Positions 1-7,554 of a stretch of DNA of 54,386 bases are shown piece after piece. Made by a program: the position numbers and the translations under genes. The notes under the pieces are model-generated. The model worked only from the letters and a program-made list of their open reading frames with translations. It had not been told where the DNA came from and did no database searches. Each line of letters starts with the position of its first letter. The first letter of the stretch is position 1. The stretch is taken from the NCBI GenBank assembly GCA_016787605.1, contig JAEUUE010000076.1:1-54386 (forward strand). Reading direction: 5' to 3'. Source of the stretch: Cyclobacteriaceae bacterium. GTDB lineage: Bacteria > Bacteroidota > Bacteroidia > Cytophagales > Cyclobacteriaceae.

Positions 1-263
1 TCCACATAGGGCTCATAGATGGCCACCGGAAAACAGGCGTGCAAGAGGTTCCTGGATTGCTTGGTGATCGCATTCACTACAGGCGCGGGACAATGCCCCG
101 CGTTCAGCACACCAATACCACCGGCGAAGTCGATGTAGGAGCGGCCATCGACGTCGCGAAATGCGGCGCCACTTCCTGAGGCAATGGTGAGCGGCGTAAA
201 CATGCCCATGCCTTCCGGAACAATGGCGTTTCGGCGGGCGATGAGTTTCTCGGATGGTTTCAT
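1..263 (-). CDS. gabT: 4-aminobutyrate aminotransferase-like protein, N-terminal part
   Basis: The first 87 residues of a class III PLP-dependent aminotransferase are visible; the rest runs off the left edge. The start is the ATG complementary to 261-263. The protein begins MKPSEKLIARRNAIVPEGMG and continues with the motifs DVDGRSYIDFAGGIGVLN, AGHCPAPVVNAI and ACFPVAIYEPYV, which match the N-terminal segment of GABA transaminases (ARR..A.., D..G..YIDFAGGI.VLN.GH, H.CF.V..YE.YV). Such enzymes move the amino group of 4-aminobutyrate to 2-oxoglutarate in the cytoplasm. The PLP lysine and active-site region are outside the window, so the substrate cannot be fixed; a related omega-amino acid transaminase is possible. 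It lies 34 nt downstream of the PH-domain gene on the same strand. Confidence 0.8.
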   Translation of the reverse strand, partial: MKPSEKLIARRNAIVPEGMGMFTPLTIASGSGAAFRDVDGRSYIDFAGGIGVLNAGHCPAPVVNAITKQSRNLLHACFPVAIYEPYV

Positions 264-297
264 GAGGTTTTCAAGAAAGGATGTTTCTAAATCAGGA

Positions 298-813
298 TTA
301 CCCCTGGATGCGGGTCCTCAGGACTGACACGATGTGCCTGTCGTCGGGACTTATAACAAACTTCTCTCCGGTCCGGGTTGTAATCAGAATGGTGTTACGA
401 CTTTGTGTTAGGTATAGCTGATACCGGTCGCGGCCGGCCGCAAAGTCGCCGTATATGCCAAAAACACCGCCATTTCCTCCTGTTCGCGCCATATCTTGCA
501 GGAAGGAGGGGTTGAGGTAATCGACGCTGACCATATCGGAGATTCTGATCACCACACTGGCGCGCCTGCGTCTGATGATGAGCGCCTCCTCGGTCAGTTC
601 ATATTGGACCGGACTGTAGAGGTATGCGGCCGTCAAGGGAAGAGCAAGAACAAGCGCTGCCACGACGTACATCACTGTCTTCGTCGTCTGAGATTCTTCT
701 GCCACCGCGAAGATCATTGCAAAAGCAACAGCAGCTAGAATCAGGGCCACCCCTGCAGTTATTATCCGCGAGCCCCAACCAAGTTTTGCGGTGAAAATCA
801 AAGGCTGCTGCAT
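298..813 (-). CDS. PH domain-containing membrane protein
   Basis: A 171-residue protein with two adjacent hydrophobic segments (about residues 17-37 and 47-66) followed by a soluble region. The soluble part (YELTEEALIIRRR... ISDMVSVDY... FGIYGDF... YLTQSRNTILITTRTGEKFVISPDD) has the beta-strand pattern of the bacterial pleckstrin-homology (bPH) family, which is often fused to two N-terminal TM helices and faces the cytoplasm. The ligand is unknown in this family. The ATG at 813 is supported by a near-consensus promoter seven bases upstream. The gene may be cotranscribed with the gabT-like gene 34 nt downstream. Fold and topology are inferred from sequence pattern only. Confidence 0.75.
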   Translation of the reverse strand: MQQPLIFTAKLGWGSRIITAGVALILAAVAFAMIFAVAEESQTTKTVMYVVAALVLALPLTAAYLYSPVQYELTEEALIIRRRRASVVIRISDMVSVDYLNPSFLQDMARTGGNGGVFGIYGDFAAGRDRYQLYLTQSRNTILITTRTGEKFVISPDDRHIVSVLRTRIQG

Positions 814-820
814 CTAACTA

Positions 821-828
821 TAAAGGTA
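821..828 (-). promoter_or_regulatory. -7 promoter element of the PH-domain gene
   Basis: The minus strand reads TACCTTTA, one mismatch from the Bacteroidetes -7 consensus TAnnTTTG. Only seven bases separate it from the ATG at 813, so transcription would start about 3 nt before the start codon. It lies directly downstream of the T-run of the minus-strand terminator at 831-862. Confidence 0.55.
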
Positions 829-830
829 TC

Positions 831-862
831 AAAAAGAAAAAGCTGCCCGAAAGCAGCCTTTT
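831..862 (-). terminator. Rho-independent terminator between divergent genes
   Basis: On the minus strand a GCTGC/GCAGC stem (853-857 with 842-846, loop TTTCGG) is preceded by AAAAGG and followed by TTTTTCTTTTT. The T-run makes it directional for minus-strand transcription. No protein gene on that strand ends here: the nearest upstream gene, era, is on the plus strand. It would therefore terminate a short untranslated transcript. Confidence 0.7.
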
Positions 863-950
863 CAACCTTATAAACCCAAAAACCAAACTAGCGGAATCGC
901 ACCTGAGTGTTAAATACTCGGTGCCTCCAAAAGGTGAACGCTCGCCAATT
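831..950 (-). ncRNA. Candidate small structured RNA upstream of the PH-domain gene
   Basis: Between the divergent era and PH-domain genes the minus strand holds, in order, a hairpin (GCACC-GAGT / ACTC-A-GGTGC, plus coordinates 899-924, loop ATTTAAC, one bulged base), a pyrimidine/G-rich single-stranded stretch, and an intrinsic terminator (831-862). The PH gene has its own promoter-like element just after the terminator. This order is what a short non-coding transcript would look like. I found no perfect TAnnTTTG element for it, so its 5' end near 950 is a guess. It could instead be a leader or attenuator reading into the PH gene. A tRNA was considered and rejected because the T-arm signature is broken. 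Confidence 0.35.
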
Positions 951-954
951 CGAT

Positions 955-962
955 TAATTTTA
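955..962 (+). promoter_or_regulatory. Promoter -7 element of era
   Basis: TAATTTTA matches TAnnTTTG except for the last base. It ends eight bases before the era ATG at 971, implying a leader of only a few nucleotides. No TTG-like -33 element was found at the usual spacing. Confidence 0.45.
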
Positions 963-970
963 CAGCATCC

Positions 971-1852
971 ATGAAAAAAGAGCATAAAGCGGGATTTGTC
1001 AGCATTGTGGGAAAACCGAATGTGGGCAAATCGACCCTGATGAACCGGCTGGTGGGGGAAACCCTTTCCATTATAAGCCCCAAGGCACAAACCACGCGGC
1101 ACCGGATCATGGGGATGCTCAACTCCGACGACTACCAGATTGTGTACTCTGATACCCCGGGTATCCTGGAGCCCAAGTATGCGCTTCACGAAGCCATGAT
1201 GAACTACGTGAAGGTTTCACTCGAAGACGCCGATGTGATTCTCCTCGTGATCGAGTACGGAGAAAAGTTTGATCCCTCCGTTCACGAGCAGTTCAAGAAA
1301 CTTAAAGTGCCGATCCTGCTGTTGGTCAACAAAGTGGACAAATCGCCGAAGGCCGACCGCAAAGAAATCATCGCCTACTGGAAAGCCCTGATTCCCGCAC
1401 GCGAAGTGATACCCGTATCCGCCCTGACCGGGGAGAATGTGGATACGATCCTCCCTACCCTGCTTGAGCTGCTGCCGGTTCATCCCGCCTACTTTCCCAA
1501 AGATGATCTTACCAACCGAAGCGAGCGATTCTTCGCGGCGGAAATCATCCGCGAGAAAATCTTCTACAACTACAGCCAGGAAATTCCTTACAGTACCGAA
1601 GTGGGTATTGAAGACTTCAAGGACGAGGAAAAGATTCTCCGGATCCGAGCCACCCTTTTTGTTGAGCGCGACTCCCAGAAAGGCATCCTGATCGGCAAGG
1701 GAGGAACGTCCCTGAAGAAGGTAGGCACCGAAGCCAGGGCCGACATGGAGCGATTTTTTGGCAAGAAGGTTTTTCTGGAAACCCATGTGAAGGTGGCTGC
1801 CGACTGGAGGAAGCAGAAGGATAAACTCCGGATGTTCGGCTACCTGGAATAG
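971..1852 (+). CDS. era: GTPase Era, 16S rRNA/30S assembly factor
   Basis: The 293-residue protein is full length for Era (about 300 residues). GTP-binding motifs are clear: G1 GKPNVGKS near residues 14-21, G3 DTPG near 61, G4 NKVD near 120, and G5 in the segment PVSALTG. The C-terminal KH domain carries GILIGKGGTSLKKVGTEA followed by the ending VKVAADWRK. Era binds the 3' end of 16S rRNA and couples GTP hydrolysis to maturation of the small ribosomal subunit. The ATG at 971 gives a start just before the G1 strand, typical of the family. The gene is followed by the heptamer inverted repeat and then der, a second ribosome-assembly GTPase. Confidence 0.98.
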   Translation: MKKEHKAGFVSIVGKPNVGKSTLMNRLVGETLSIISPKAQTTRHRIMGMLNSDDYQIVYSDTPGILEPKYALHEAMMNYVKVSLEDADVILLVIEYGEKFDPSVHEQFKKLKVPILLLVNKVDKSPKADRKEIIAYWKALIPAREVIPVSALTGENVDTILPTLLELLPVHPAYFPKDDLTNRSERFFAAEIIREKIFYNYSQEIPYSTEVGIEDFKDEEKILRIRATLFVERDSQKGILIGKGGTSLKKVGTEARADMERFFGKKVFLETHVKVAADWRKQKDKLRMFGYLE

Positions 1853-1912
1853 TCGATGGTCGATGGTCCATGGTCGATAGCCCACCATCGACTATGGACT
1901 ATGGACCATGGA
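1853..1912 (+). repeat. Inverted array of the heptamer TCSATRG (4 + 4 units)
   Basis: Starting at the base after the era stop codon, four direct heptamers run without gaps (TCGATGG, TCGATGG, TCCATGG, TCGATAG; 1853-1880). A 4-base spacer CCCA follows (1881-1884), then four heptamers in reverse complement (CCATCGA, CTATGGA, CTATGGA, CCATGGA; 1885-1912). Every unit fits TCSATRG. As RNA the two 28-base arms would pair with 23 Watson-Crick pairs, two G-U wobbles and three mismatches. The der promoter element starts four bases after the array. It could act as an RNA hairpin protecting or terminating the era transcript, a protein-binding palindrome, or a dispersed genomic repeat. Confidence 0.9.
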
Positions 1913-1916
1913 CTGT

Positions 1917-1924
1917 TACCTTTG
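1917..1924 (+). promoter_or_regulatory. Promoter -7 element of der
   Basis: TACCTTTG is a perfect TAnnTTTG element. The preferred ATG at 1932 is seven bases downstream, so the mRNA leader would be about 3 nt. The element begins four bases after the heptamer array, so the region that would hold the -33 element lies inside the array. Confidence 0.65.
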
Positions 1925-1931
1925 CACCGCT

Positions 1932-3239
1932 ATGTCCAATATCGTCGCCATTGTCGGCCGTCCCAACGTCGGGAAATCAACTTTCTTTAACCGCCTCGTA
2001 GAAAAGCGTGAGGCCATCATGGACGATATGCCCGGGGTGACCCGCGACCGCCATTATGGCTATGCCCAGTGGACCGACAAATACTTCACGGTGATCGACA
2101 CAGGTGGTTATGTCACCGGATCGGAAGACAAGTTTGAATCCGAGATCCGGAAGCAGGTGGAAATTGCCGTTGAAGAAGCGTCGGCGATCATCTTTATGGT
2201 CGACTGTCGTGACGGGCTCACCGGCTTTGACAAGGACTTCGCCAATGTAGTCCGGAAGTTTAAGAAGCCGGTATTTGTCGCCGCCAACAAGGCAGACACG
2301 CCCGACAAAACGATCCTGGCCAGTGAATTCTACGCCCTGAAATTGGGCGAAGTCTACCCGATCTCCGCGGAGAACGGCGGAGGAACCGGTGAGTTGCTTG
2401 ACGACCTGGTCAAACTTTTCCCCGACCCTGGAGTGGAGGATCCCACGGCCGGCATCCCGAAGATTGCCATCCTGGGCCGGCCCAACGTGGGCAAGTCTTC
2501 CCTCCTCAACGTGCTGCTGGGGAAAGAGCGGAGTATTGTGACTGACGAGGCGGGCACCACACGCGATGCCATCCACTCGCGGTACAAGATGTTCGGCAAC
2601 GACTTCATCCTCATTGATACTGCCGGAATCCGGAAGAAAAGCAAGGTCCATGAGGACATTGAATTCTACAGTGTACTCCGGTCACTTCGGGCCCTCGAGG
2701 ACTGTGATGTCTGTATTGTGGTCATCGATGCCCAGCGCGGGCTGGAATCCCAGGACGTATCCATCATAGCCCTGGCACAAAAACAGGGCAAGGGCATCGT
2801 CATTATGGTCAATAAATGGGATCTCGTGGAAAAGACGAGCAAGACGGCCGATACGCTCCGCAAGGAGATGCTCGAGAGCCTGGCCCCCATTAGTTACGTG
2901 CCCATCATCTTCGCTTCGGCCTTGCAGAAACAGCGGATCTTCCAGGTGATTGAGAAGGCCGTTGAAGTGTACAACAACAAGATCAAGCGAATACCTACTT
3001 CCCAGCTGAACGATGCCCTGCTTCCGGAGATCATTCATTATCCGCCGCCGGCCATCAAGGGCAAATACATCCAGATCAAGTACATTACCCAGGTCAACAC
3101 CTCTACGCCAACGTTTGCATTCTTCTGCAACCTGCCGCAGTACATCCAGGAGTCCTACCAACGCTTCCTGGAGAACAAGCTCCGGGAGAAGTTTGATTTC
3201 ACGGGCGTCCCCGTGCGACTGTTCTTCAGGAAGAAGTAA
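1932..3239 (+). CDS. der: GTPase Der (EngA), 50S ribosome assembly factor
   Basis: The 435-residue protein has the duplicated GTPase architecture that defines Der. The first G domain has GRPNVGKS, DTGG and NKAD; the second has GRPNVGKS, DTAG (followed by IRKKSKV) and NKWD. A C-terminal KH-like domain follows, containing the segment TPTFAFFCN and ending in VPVRLFFRKK. Der is essential for late 50S subunit assembly. The reading frame stays open upstream to an ATG at 1908 that would add MDCYLCTA, but that ATG lies in the heptamer array and before the promoter element. The start at 1932 (MSNIVAIVGRPNVGKS) fits the family. Confidence 0.97.
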   Translation: MSNIVAIVGRPNVGKSTFFNRLVEKREAIMDDMPGVTRDRHYGYAQWTDKYFTVIDTGGYVTGSEDKFESEIRKQVEIAVEEASAIIFMVDCRDGLTGFDKDFANVVRKFKKPVFVAANKADTPDKTILASEFYALKLGEVYPISAENGGGTGELLDDLVKLFPDPGVEDPTAGIPKIAILGRPNVGKSSLLNVLLGKERSIVTDEAGTTRDAIHSRYKMFGNDFILIDTAGIRKKSKVHEDIEFYSVLRSLRALEDCDVCIVVIDAQRGLESQDVSIIALAQKQGKGIVIMVNKWDLVEKTSKTADTLRKEMLESLAPISYVPIIFASALQKQRIFQVIEKAVEVYNNKIKRIPTSQLNDALLPEIIHYPPPAIKGKYIQIKYITQVNTSTPTFAFFCNLPQYIQESYQRFLENKLREKFDFTGVPVRLFFRKK

Positions 3240-3240
3240 T

Positions 3241-3319
3241 AATCAGGGTATTTTGGGCCATTAACGGCCGTTCGGCAAAAATATTCCCTTGAAAATACCC
3301 CAAATCTCGGGGAAGGGGT
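3241..3319 (+). other. Hairpin-rich spacer after der
   Basis: This spacer contains a perfect 10-bp palindrome AACGGCCGTT (3263-3272), flanked by GGGTATTTT near 3246 and its complement AAAATACCC near 3292-3300, which could close a larger stem-loop. CCCC...GGGG lies just before the next promoter. It may end the der transcript, but there is no T-run, so the function is open. Confidence 0.35.
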
Positions 3320-3327
3320 TAATTTTG
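3320..3327 (+). promoter_or_regulatory. Promoter -7 element of the small lipoprotein gene
   Basis: TAATTTTG is a perfect TAnnTTTG element 27 bases upstream of the ATG at 3355. The only upstream TTG (3289-3291) is too far away (28 bases) to be a standard -33 element. Confidence 0.55.
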
Positions 3328-3354
3328 CAGCCTAATTCCTAAAACCTGTAAACT

Positions 3355-3525
3355 ATGAAAAAAGTAATCGCACTGGTGATGGTATGCGGTTTTGCAGTTG
3401 CATTTGCTTCTTGTGGCGGCGGTAGTTCCACGACGGAATCTACTACGGACACGACGGCAGTAGCTGCGGACACCACGGCTGCACCTGCAGACACGACCAA
3501 GACGGACACTACCCAGATGAACTAA
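3355..3525 (+). CDS. Small Thr/Ala-rich lipoprotein
   Basis: A 56-residue protein starting MKKVIALVMVCGFAVAFASC. The lipobox FASC places the lipidated Cys at residue 20. The mature part is a glycine-serine linker followed by low-complexity Thr/Ala/Asp sequence with repeats such as ADTTA and TDTT, and has no recognisable domain. It is predicted to be a very small surface or periplasmic lipoprotein, possibly heavily O-glycosylated: Bacteroidetes glycosylate D-S/T-hydrophobic motifs, and DTTA-type motifs partly resemble these. It has its own promoter and a strong terminator, so it is probably monocistronic and may be abundant. Short low-complexity genes of this kind are easily missed. Confidence 0.85.
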   Translation: MKKVIALVMVCGFAVAFASCGGGSSTTESTTDTTAVAADTTAAPADTTKTDTTQMN

Positions 3526-3542
3526 TTGGTCTCTGCCCCATC

Positions 3543-3574
3543 AAAAAGGCTTTAGATTATTCTAAAGCCTTTTT
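3543..3574 (+). terminator. Strong Rho-independent terminator after the small lipoprotein
   Basis: A perfect 14-bp stem (AAAAAGGCTTTAGA, 3543-3556, with TCTAAAGCCTTTTT, 3561-3574) has a TTAT loop and a following TTGTTTTTTG run. The stem is flanked by A and T runs, so it could work in both directions, but only the plus-strand gene ends here. Confidence 0.93.
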
Positions 3575-3599
3575 GTTTTTTGTGACCATCTTGCAGCCC

Positions 3600-4191
3600 A
3601 TGCAAGCTGCGGAAATCGCCTCCCTACTTCGCCGACATATTCCTGATTTGGCGGTATCCTATTGCCTTCAGCTTTGGGAAGAGACTCCCTTCCTTTTCAA
3701 GATCCGCGCAAGCCGGTCCACCAAACTGGGAGACTTCTCCTGCCGGCCCGGTCGCCCCCCGCGGATCACCATCAACGCCGACAGTCCTCCGTTCCTCTTC
3801 CTGATCACCTACATTCACGAAGTCGCACACCTGCGCGTCCATAACCGTTTCGGCTGGAGCACTCTCCCTCATGGGAAGGAATGGAAAGCGAGCTTTCGCG
3901 AGTTGTGTTCTCCGCTCTTTCAATTAGGCGTCTTTCCTCCTCCCCTGGCAGAAGCCCTGGCATCGCACCTTCATCGCCCAACGGCTTCCAGCCTTACCGA
4001 TGCTCACCTCACCCGCGCACTGCGGCAGTATGATCCGCGATCCGCGGAAGCGCTCCTCCTTTCCGACCTTCCTATGGGAAGCCGGTTTCAGATCCGCGGG
4101 AGGTGGTTTCAAAAAGGCGAATTGAAACGCAAGCGGGTATTGTGCCGCGACCTGACTAACCGAAGACATTATCTTATTTCAGCCGATCTCA

Positions 4192-4217
<26 letters not shown>
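3600..4217 (+). CDS. SprT-like zinc metalloprotease domain protein
   Basis: A 205-residue protein with the zinc-binding motif HEVAHL in the segment FLITYIHEVAHLRVHNRFG, followed by PHGKEWKASFREL. This is the arrangement of SprT-like proteins (HExxH plus a downstream H near the K.W...F). Eukaryotic relatives (SPRTN) cleave DNA-protein crosslinks; the bacterial role is poorly known. The C-terminal part (KRVLCRDLTNRRHYLIS) resembles the end of the SprT domain but lacks the four-Cys zinc ribbon. The frame opens at 3573 inside the terminator, so the ATG at 3600 is preferred. It overlaps the convergent murQ gene by 26 bases. Confidence 0.85.
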
Positions 4218-5013
<796 letters not shown>

Positions 5014-5015
5014 GA

Positions 5016-5861
5016 TCAGGCGATATCTTTCTGGTGAAACAGTGTTAGCCCTGCAATGGGCGTCTCCAGGATATTTCGTACGACCACTCCTTTGTCGTTG
5101 GCTACCTGCCTCAGCAAGTCGCTAAAATAGAAAGCGATGGAGCCTACGAAATGGACCTTCAGGCCCGGGTATCCCGGATACTTCATGACGTTGTTCTCAA
5201 AGAACTCGGCAAAAGCTTTGTAGACCAGCTGGTAGCAATAGGGCTCTTTCAGGTGTTGAAAAATGAACTTCGAGAACGTAGCCAGGAACGTGCTGGGCTT
5301 TTCTTGTTGATAGATTTTTTCCAGGAACTCTTCACGGGTAAAAGGAAACCGCTGATAAAACTGGGCCGCCAGTTTCTCCGGCATCTTCTTCCGGAGATAA
5401 TCAATCAGCAACGCCTTGCCCAGGCTGGTACCCGAGCCTTCATCGGCGAGGATCCACCCGAGGTTGGCTACTTGTTCGGTAATCTCCTTCCCGTCATAGA
5501 GACATGAATTGGACCCGGTGCCCAGGATGCAGGCAATACCCGGCTCGTGTCCGCAGAGCGCCCGGGCGGCACCGAGAAGATCCCACTCGACGGCCACTTC
5601 GGCAGCCGGGAAAAATTCAAGGAAAGCCGATCGGACCAGTTGCTGGTTGCGCTCCGAGGATACCCCGGTACCGTAGTAAAATATCCTGCGTACATCCCCC
5701 CTGGCTACAGGGGCCACTACCTCCCGCAGGCTCGATCGAAGATGATCAAGCGGCTGGTAATAGGGGTTGAAGCCCGGACTTTGTGCCTGCTGAATCGCGC
5801 CTGAGGAATCGAGCAGCCTCCAATCAATTTTTGAGCTCCCGCTATCGGCAATGATGATCAT
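5016..5861 (-). CDS. BadF/BadG-family N-acetylglucosamine/N-acetylmuramic acid kinase
   Basis: A 281-residue ASKHA-fold sugar kinase. The N-terminal phosphate loop IIIADSGSSKIDWRLL, the segments GTGSNSCLYDG and ADEGSGTSLGKALL, and HFVGSIAFYF near the C-terminus match bacterial relatives of human GlcNAc kinase. With murQ starting two bases downstream, the likely role is phosphorylating recovered MurNAc and/or GlcNAc during cell-wall recycling. The exact sugar cannot be read from sequence. A near-consensus promoter lies upstream at 5872-5879. Confidence 0.88.
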   Translation of the reverse strand: MIIIADSGSSKIDWRLLDSSGAIQQAQSPGFNPYYQPLDHLRSSLREVVAPVARGDVRRIFYYGTGVSSERNQQLVRSAFLEFFPAAEVAVEWDLLGAARALCGHEPGIACILGTGSNSCLYDGKEITEQVANLGWILADEGSGTSLGKALLIDYLRKKMPEKLAAQFYQRFPFTREEFLEKIYQQEKPSTFLATFSKFIFQHLKEPYCYQLVYKAFAEFFENNVMKYPGYPGLKVHFVGSIAFYFSDLLRQVANDKGVVVRNILETPIAGLTLFHQKDIA

Positions 5862-5871
5862 AGTAGAAAAC

Positions 5872-5879
5872 CAAAGATC
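5872..5879 (-). promoter_or_regulatory. Possible -7 element for the kinase-murQ operon
   Basis: The minus strand reads GATCTTTG, one mismatch from TAnnTTTG, ten bases before the kinase ATG. The cytochrome b5-like gene ends 41 bases upstream on the same strand, so read-through from it is also possible. Confidence 0.4.
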
Positions 5880-5891
5880 GGGAATTCAAGG

Positions 5892-5917
5892 AGACGTTTC
5901 TTCACCGGTCAACGTCT
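5892..5917 (-). other. Stem-loop at the end of the cytochrome b5-like gene
   Basis: AGACGTT (5892-5898) and AACGTCT (5911-5917) form a perfect 7-bp stem around a 12-base loop that includes the stop codon of the b5-like gene. There is no T-run on either strand, so it is more likely an mRNA-end or processing structure than an intrinsic terminator. Confidence 0.4.
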
Positions 5918-6153
5918 TTTAGCCGTGCAATGGCGCTAAAGCGGGAAAAAACCTCGTCGGTATGAGGAGCATCCGGCAGCTCGCCGGTCAGATCCTGCCC
6001 GGCCCAGTGCTCATAGTGCTTTCCCTCCCGCCACAATCTCGAAGGGGTGACATCATACACCAAACCCTTGTAGGCAATCCAAACCTCGGGCTTGTCTTGC
6101 CCATTGCGGAGGGCCAGCTGAGCGGTTGTCACCAGGGGCAAATCACCGTCCAT
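5902..6153 (-). CDS. Small cytochrome b5-like heme/steroid-binding protein
   Basis: An 83-residue single-domain protein with the short prokaryotic b5-like pattern: AYKGLVYDVTPSRLW, then HYEHWAGQDLTGEL, then DAPHTDEVF. The His in EHWAG and the His in APH are candidate axial heme ligands. There is no signal peptide or TM segment, so it is probably a soluble cytoplasmic electron carrier or heme-binding protein. Its partner reductase is not visible nearby. It lies upstream of the kinase-murQ pair on the same strand and is divergent from the dipeptidase gene. Confidence 0.82.
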   Translation of the reverse strand: MDGDLPLVTTAQLALRNGQDKPEVWIAYKGLVYDVTPSRLWREGKHYEHWAGQDLTGELPDAPHTDEVFSRFSAIARLKDVDR

Positions 6154-6240
6154 GGGTTAGATTCTGCGGTTCGAAAGGGAAGTAAGCAGGTGAAGCTTTG
6201 TGTTTTGCTGATAACCAGACCACCGATAGGGTATTCTTTT

Positions 6241-6248
6241 TAACTTTC
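6241..6248 (+). promoter_or_regulatory. Possible -7 element of the dipeptidase gene
   Basis: TAACTTTC differs from TAnnTTTG only in the last base and ends 19 bases before the ATG at 6268. No -33 TTG was found at the normal distance. Confidence 0.4.
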
Positions 6249-6267
6249 AGATTCGAAAACCAAACCT

Positions 6268-7515
6268 ATGAAATCTTTGAGGATCCTTTGGGTATGTCTC
6301 GCCTTCCTGGCCATTTCCTGTGCGGAAAAGAAGCCTGTCGAACGCATGACCGATGAAGAACTTCGGGCCTTTGCCGACGAACTGGCCCACCGGTACATCC
6401 TTACGGACGGTCACGTCGATCTTCCCTACCGACTCAAGATGAACAAGTTTGTCCTGGAACGCGAGTACATGGGCATCCCCATCAAGACCGACGAGGGTGA
6501 TTTCGACTATGAGCGGGCAAAGAAAGGCGGGCTGGATGCTCCCTTCATGTCCATCTACATTCCCTCTTCCTACCAACTGCAGCCCGACATGGGCAAAGCC
6601 CTGGCCGACTCGCTCATCAACATGATTCGAGGCATCGCCGAGAACATTCCTGACAAATTTGCCATGGCCGGATCAGTGGAGGAAGTCCAGCAAAATTTCA
6701 GCAAAGGCCTGATTTCGCTCCCGATGGGAATGGAGAATGGAGCCCCCATTGGAAACGATCTTAAGAACGTGAAGTACTTCTATGACCGGGGAATCCGCTA
6801 CATCACCCTCACCCACGGCCAGGATAACCAGATTTGTGATTCCTCCTACGACACGCTCCACACGTGGAAGGGACTAAGTCCCTTCGGACGAGAGGTTGTC
6901 GCCGAAATGAATCGCGTCGGCATCATGGTGGACATCTCCCACGTGGATGACAGCACCTTTTACCAGGTCATGAAACTCACGAAAGCACCGGTCATCGCCT
7001 CCCATTCCTCCTGTCGGAAGTTTACGCCGGGCTTTCAACGCAATATGAGCGATGACATGATCCGAAAGCTCGGGGAAAACGGCGGAGTGATTCAGATCAA
7101 CTTCGGCTCCTCTTTCCTGGACTCTGCCGTAGTGGCTCAAAACAATGCCAACCGGAAGAAACTGCAGGCACTACTGGCGGAGAAGAAGCTCAGCTTCCGT
7201 GATTCCCTGGCCAAGCCGATCATCGAGCAATTCCGAAAGGATAATCCTTCCCTTTATGCTGATGTCGAAACCGTCGCCAATCACATTGATCACGTGGTCA
7301 AACTGGCCGGCATCGACCACGTCGGGTTGGGATCCGATTTCGACGGCGTAGGCGATAGTCTCCCCACGGGACTCAAGGATGTTTCGCAATACCCGAACCT
7401 GATCTATGCGCTGTTGAAACGCGGGTACACAGAATCGGACATCGAAAAAATCTGCTCCGGTAATGTGTTCCGCGTCTGGAAGAAAGTGGCCGAAGTGGCC
7501 GCCCAGTCGAATTAA
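6268..7515 (+). CDS. Membrane (renal-type) dipeptidase, family M19, lipoprotein
   Basis: A 415-residue zinc peptidase of the amidohydrolase superfamily that hydrolyses dipeptides, with possible activity on D-containing dipeptides from cell wall. The N-terminus MKSLRILWVCLAFLAISCAE is a lipoprotein signal with Cys at residue 18, so the enzyme should be envelope-anchored. Metal ligands are visible: the H-x-D of DGHVDLPYR, the Glu of MGMENGAPIG, the His residues of VDISHVDD and ASHSSCRKF, and the Asp of GLGSDFDGVGD. Length fits M19. It stands alone between a divergent b5-like gene and the subtilase gene. Confidence 0.95.
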   Translation: MKSLRILWVCLAFLAISCAEKKPVERMTDEELRAFADELAHRYILTDGHVDLPYRLKMNKFVLEREYMGIPIKTDEGDFDYERAKKGGLDAPFMSIYIPSSYQLQPDMGKALADSLINMIRGIAENIPDKFAMAGSVEEVQQNFSKGLISLPMGMENGAPIGNDLKNVKYFYDRGIRYITLTHGQDNQICDSSYDTLHTWKGLSPFGREVVAEMNRVGIMVDISHVDDSTFYQVMKLTKAPVIASHSSCRKFTPGFQRNMSDDMIRKLGENGGVIQINFGSSFLDSAVVAQNNANRKKLQALLAEKKLSFRDSLAKPIIEQFRKDNPSLYADVETVANHIDHVVKLAGIDHVGLGSDFDGVGDSLPTGLKDVSQYPNLIYALLKRGYTESDIEKICSGNVFRVWKKVAEVAAQSN

Positions 7516-7554
7516 TTCTTTAGTTACCGAAATTCATTGATCCGGAATTAAGTG

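Noticed and set aside
865-945. tRNA gene on the minus strand
   Set aside because: The stretch GGTGCGATTCC recalls a T-arm, but the invariant TTC is broken and no acceptor or D-arm can be formed, so a tRNA is not supported.
1853-1912. CRISPR array
   Set aside because: The repeat units are 7 bases with no spacers and switch orientation at the centre. No cas genes are present.
1908-1931. Extended N-terminus of Der (MDCYLCTA)
   Set aside because: It is encoded by the repeat tail and promoter; the family start is MSNIVAIVG at 1932.
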